Position numbers and translations under genes: made by a program | Source of the DNA: Treponema sp. | GTDB taxonomy: Bacteria; Spirochaetota; Spirochaetia; Treponematales; Breznakiellaceae | NCBI GenBank assembly: GCA_031255615.1 | Contig: JAIRSD010000017.1 | Location: 1-5,070, forward strand | Length of the DNA stretch: 5,070 bases | Direction: 5' to 3' | Notes under the pieces: generated by a model | Databases searched by the model: none | Told to the model about the DNA's origin: nothing | Seen by the model: the letters and a program-made list of their open reading frames with translations, nothing else | Part shown: positions 4,965 through 5,070 of the stretch, one piece after another | How the letters are laid out: each line of letters starts with the position of its first letter | Numbering within the stretch: the first letter of the stretch is position 1

Positions 4965-4993
4965 ATCTTGGCATGACTGGCTTTCCCTGTCAA
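4965..4993 (-). promoter_or_regulatory. Probable gatCAB promoter, possibly leaderless
   Basis: A perfect TTGACA (4988-4993) is followed by a 17-bp spacer and CAAGAT (4965-4970), a weak -10 box with three of six consensus bases including the key A2 and T6. The spacing equals that of the isomerase promoter. Transcription would begin about 4957-4959, on or beside the gatC GTG at 4958. With no Shine-Dalgarno sequence in front of gatC, a leaderless mRNA is a coherent reading. The weak -10 box keeps confidence moderate. Confidence 0.45.
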
Positions 4994-5070
4994 GGCGACG
5001 AATTGGACCGCCGGCAATCTCAAGCGCGGCAGACTCCGCATATCGCGTGAATGTTGGGCGCATCCCCGGC

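Noticed and set aside
4959..5063. In-frame upstream extension of GatC to an ATG at 5063
   Set aside because: The added sequence spans the TTGACA promoter box and has no GatC similarity. Conserved sequence starts at the GTG.
1..5070. CRISPR array, insertion sequence, phage or defence genes
   Set aside because: No regularly spaced identical repeats, transposase, integrase or nuclease-like proteins were seen. The hairpins are not evenly spaced and have different arms.

Overview
This window is GC-rich bacterial DNA with four genes, all on the minus strand. Read in transcription order (right to left), they are gatC, gatA and gatB, followed by a separately promoted sugar phosphate isomerase/epimerase-like gene. 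The GatB N-terminus, with its two zinc-type cysteine pairs, and the general style of the three proteins suggest a spirochaete, perhaps a Treponema-like gut organism. That is an impression from memory, not a search result.

The gat genes encode the three subunits of the tRNA-dependent amidotransferase. This enzyme converts Glu-tRNA(Gln), and often Asp-tRNA(Asn), to the correctly charged tRNA, so the organism probably makes at least Gln-tRNA(Gln) by the indirect route. gatC (4632-4958) has a GTG start. A perfect TTGACA box upstream would place the transcription start almost on that GTG, so gatC may be leaderless. A 196-bp non-coding gap (4436-4631), unusually long for a gat operon, separates gatC from gatA (2945-4435). 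gatA and gatB (1452-2942) are only 2 bp apart and probably translationally coupled. All three subunits carry Ala/Glu/Gly/Ser-rich insertions, and GatA has a short N-terminus but an intact catalytic triad.

Between gatB and the isomerase lie 408 non-coding bp (1044-1451). The part next to gatB is a run of GC-rich hairpins ending in a probable bidirectional terminator (1194-1234). The part next to the isomerase is AT-rich. It holds a strong sigma-70-type promoter (TTGACA, 17 bp, TACGAT) and an 80-bp leader with five copies of the heptamer ATGAAAA, spaced close to whole helical turns. One possible LacI/CcpA-like operator overlaps the expected transcription start.

The isomerase gene (189-1043) is followed by three perfect small-loop hairpins (26-160). 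Two of these and the terminator at 1194-1234 share the same 9-mer, GCGCTCCGC, at the apex in the same orientation but have different, self-complementary arms. This looks like a dispersed hairpin family and is the most unusual structural signal here. I see no phage, transposon, CRISPR or defence system, and no clear new multi-gene system. The coding part is ordinary housekeeping; the interest is in the non-coding DNA.
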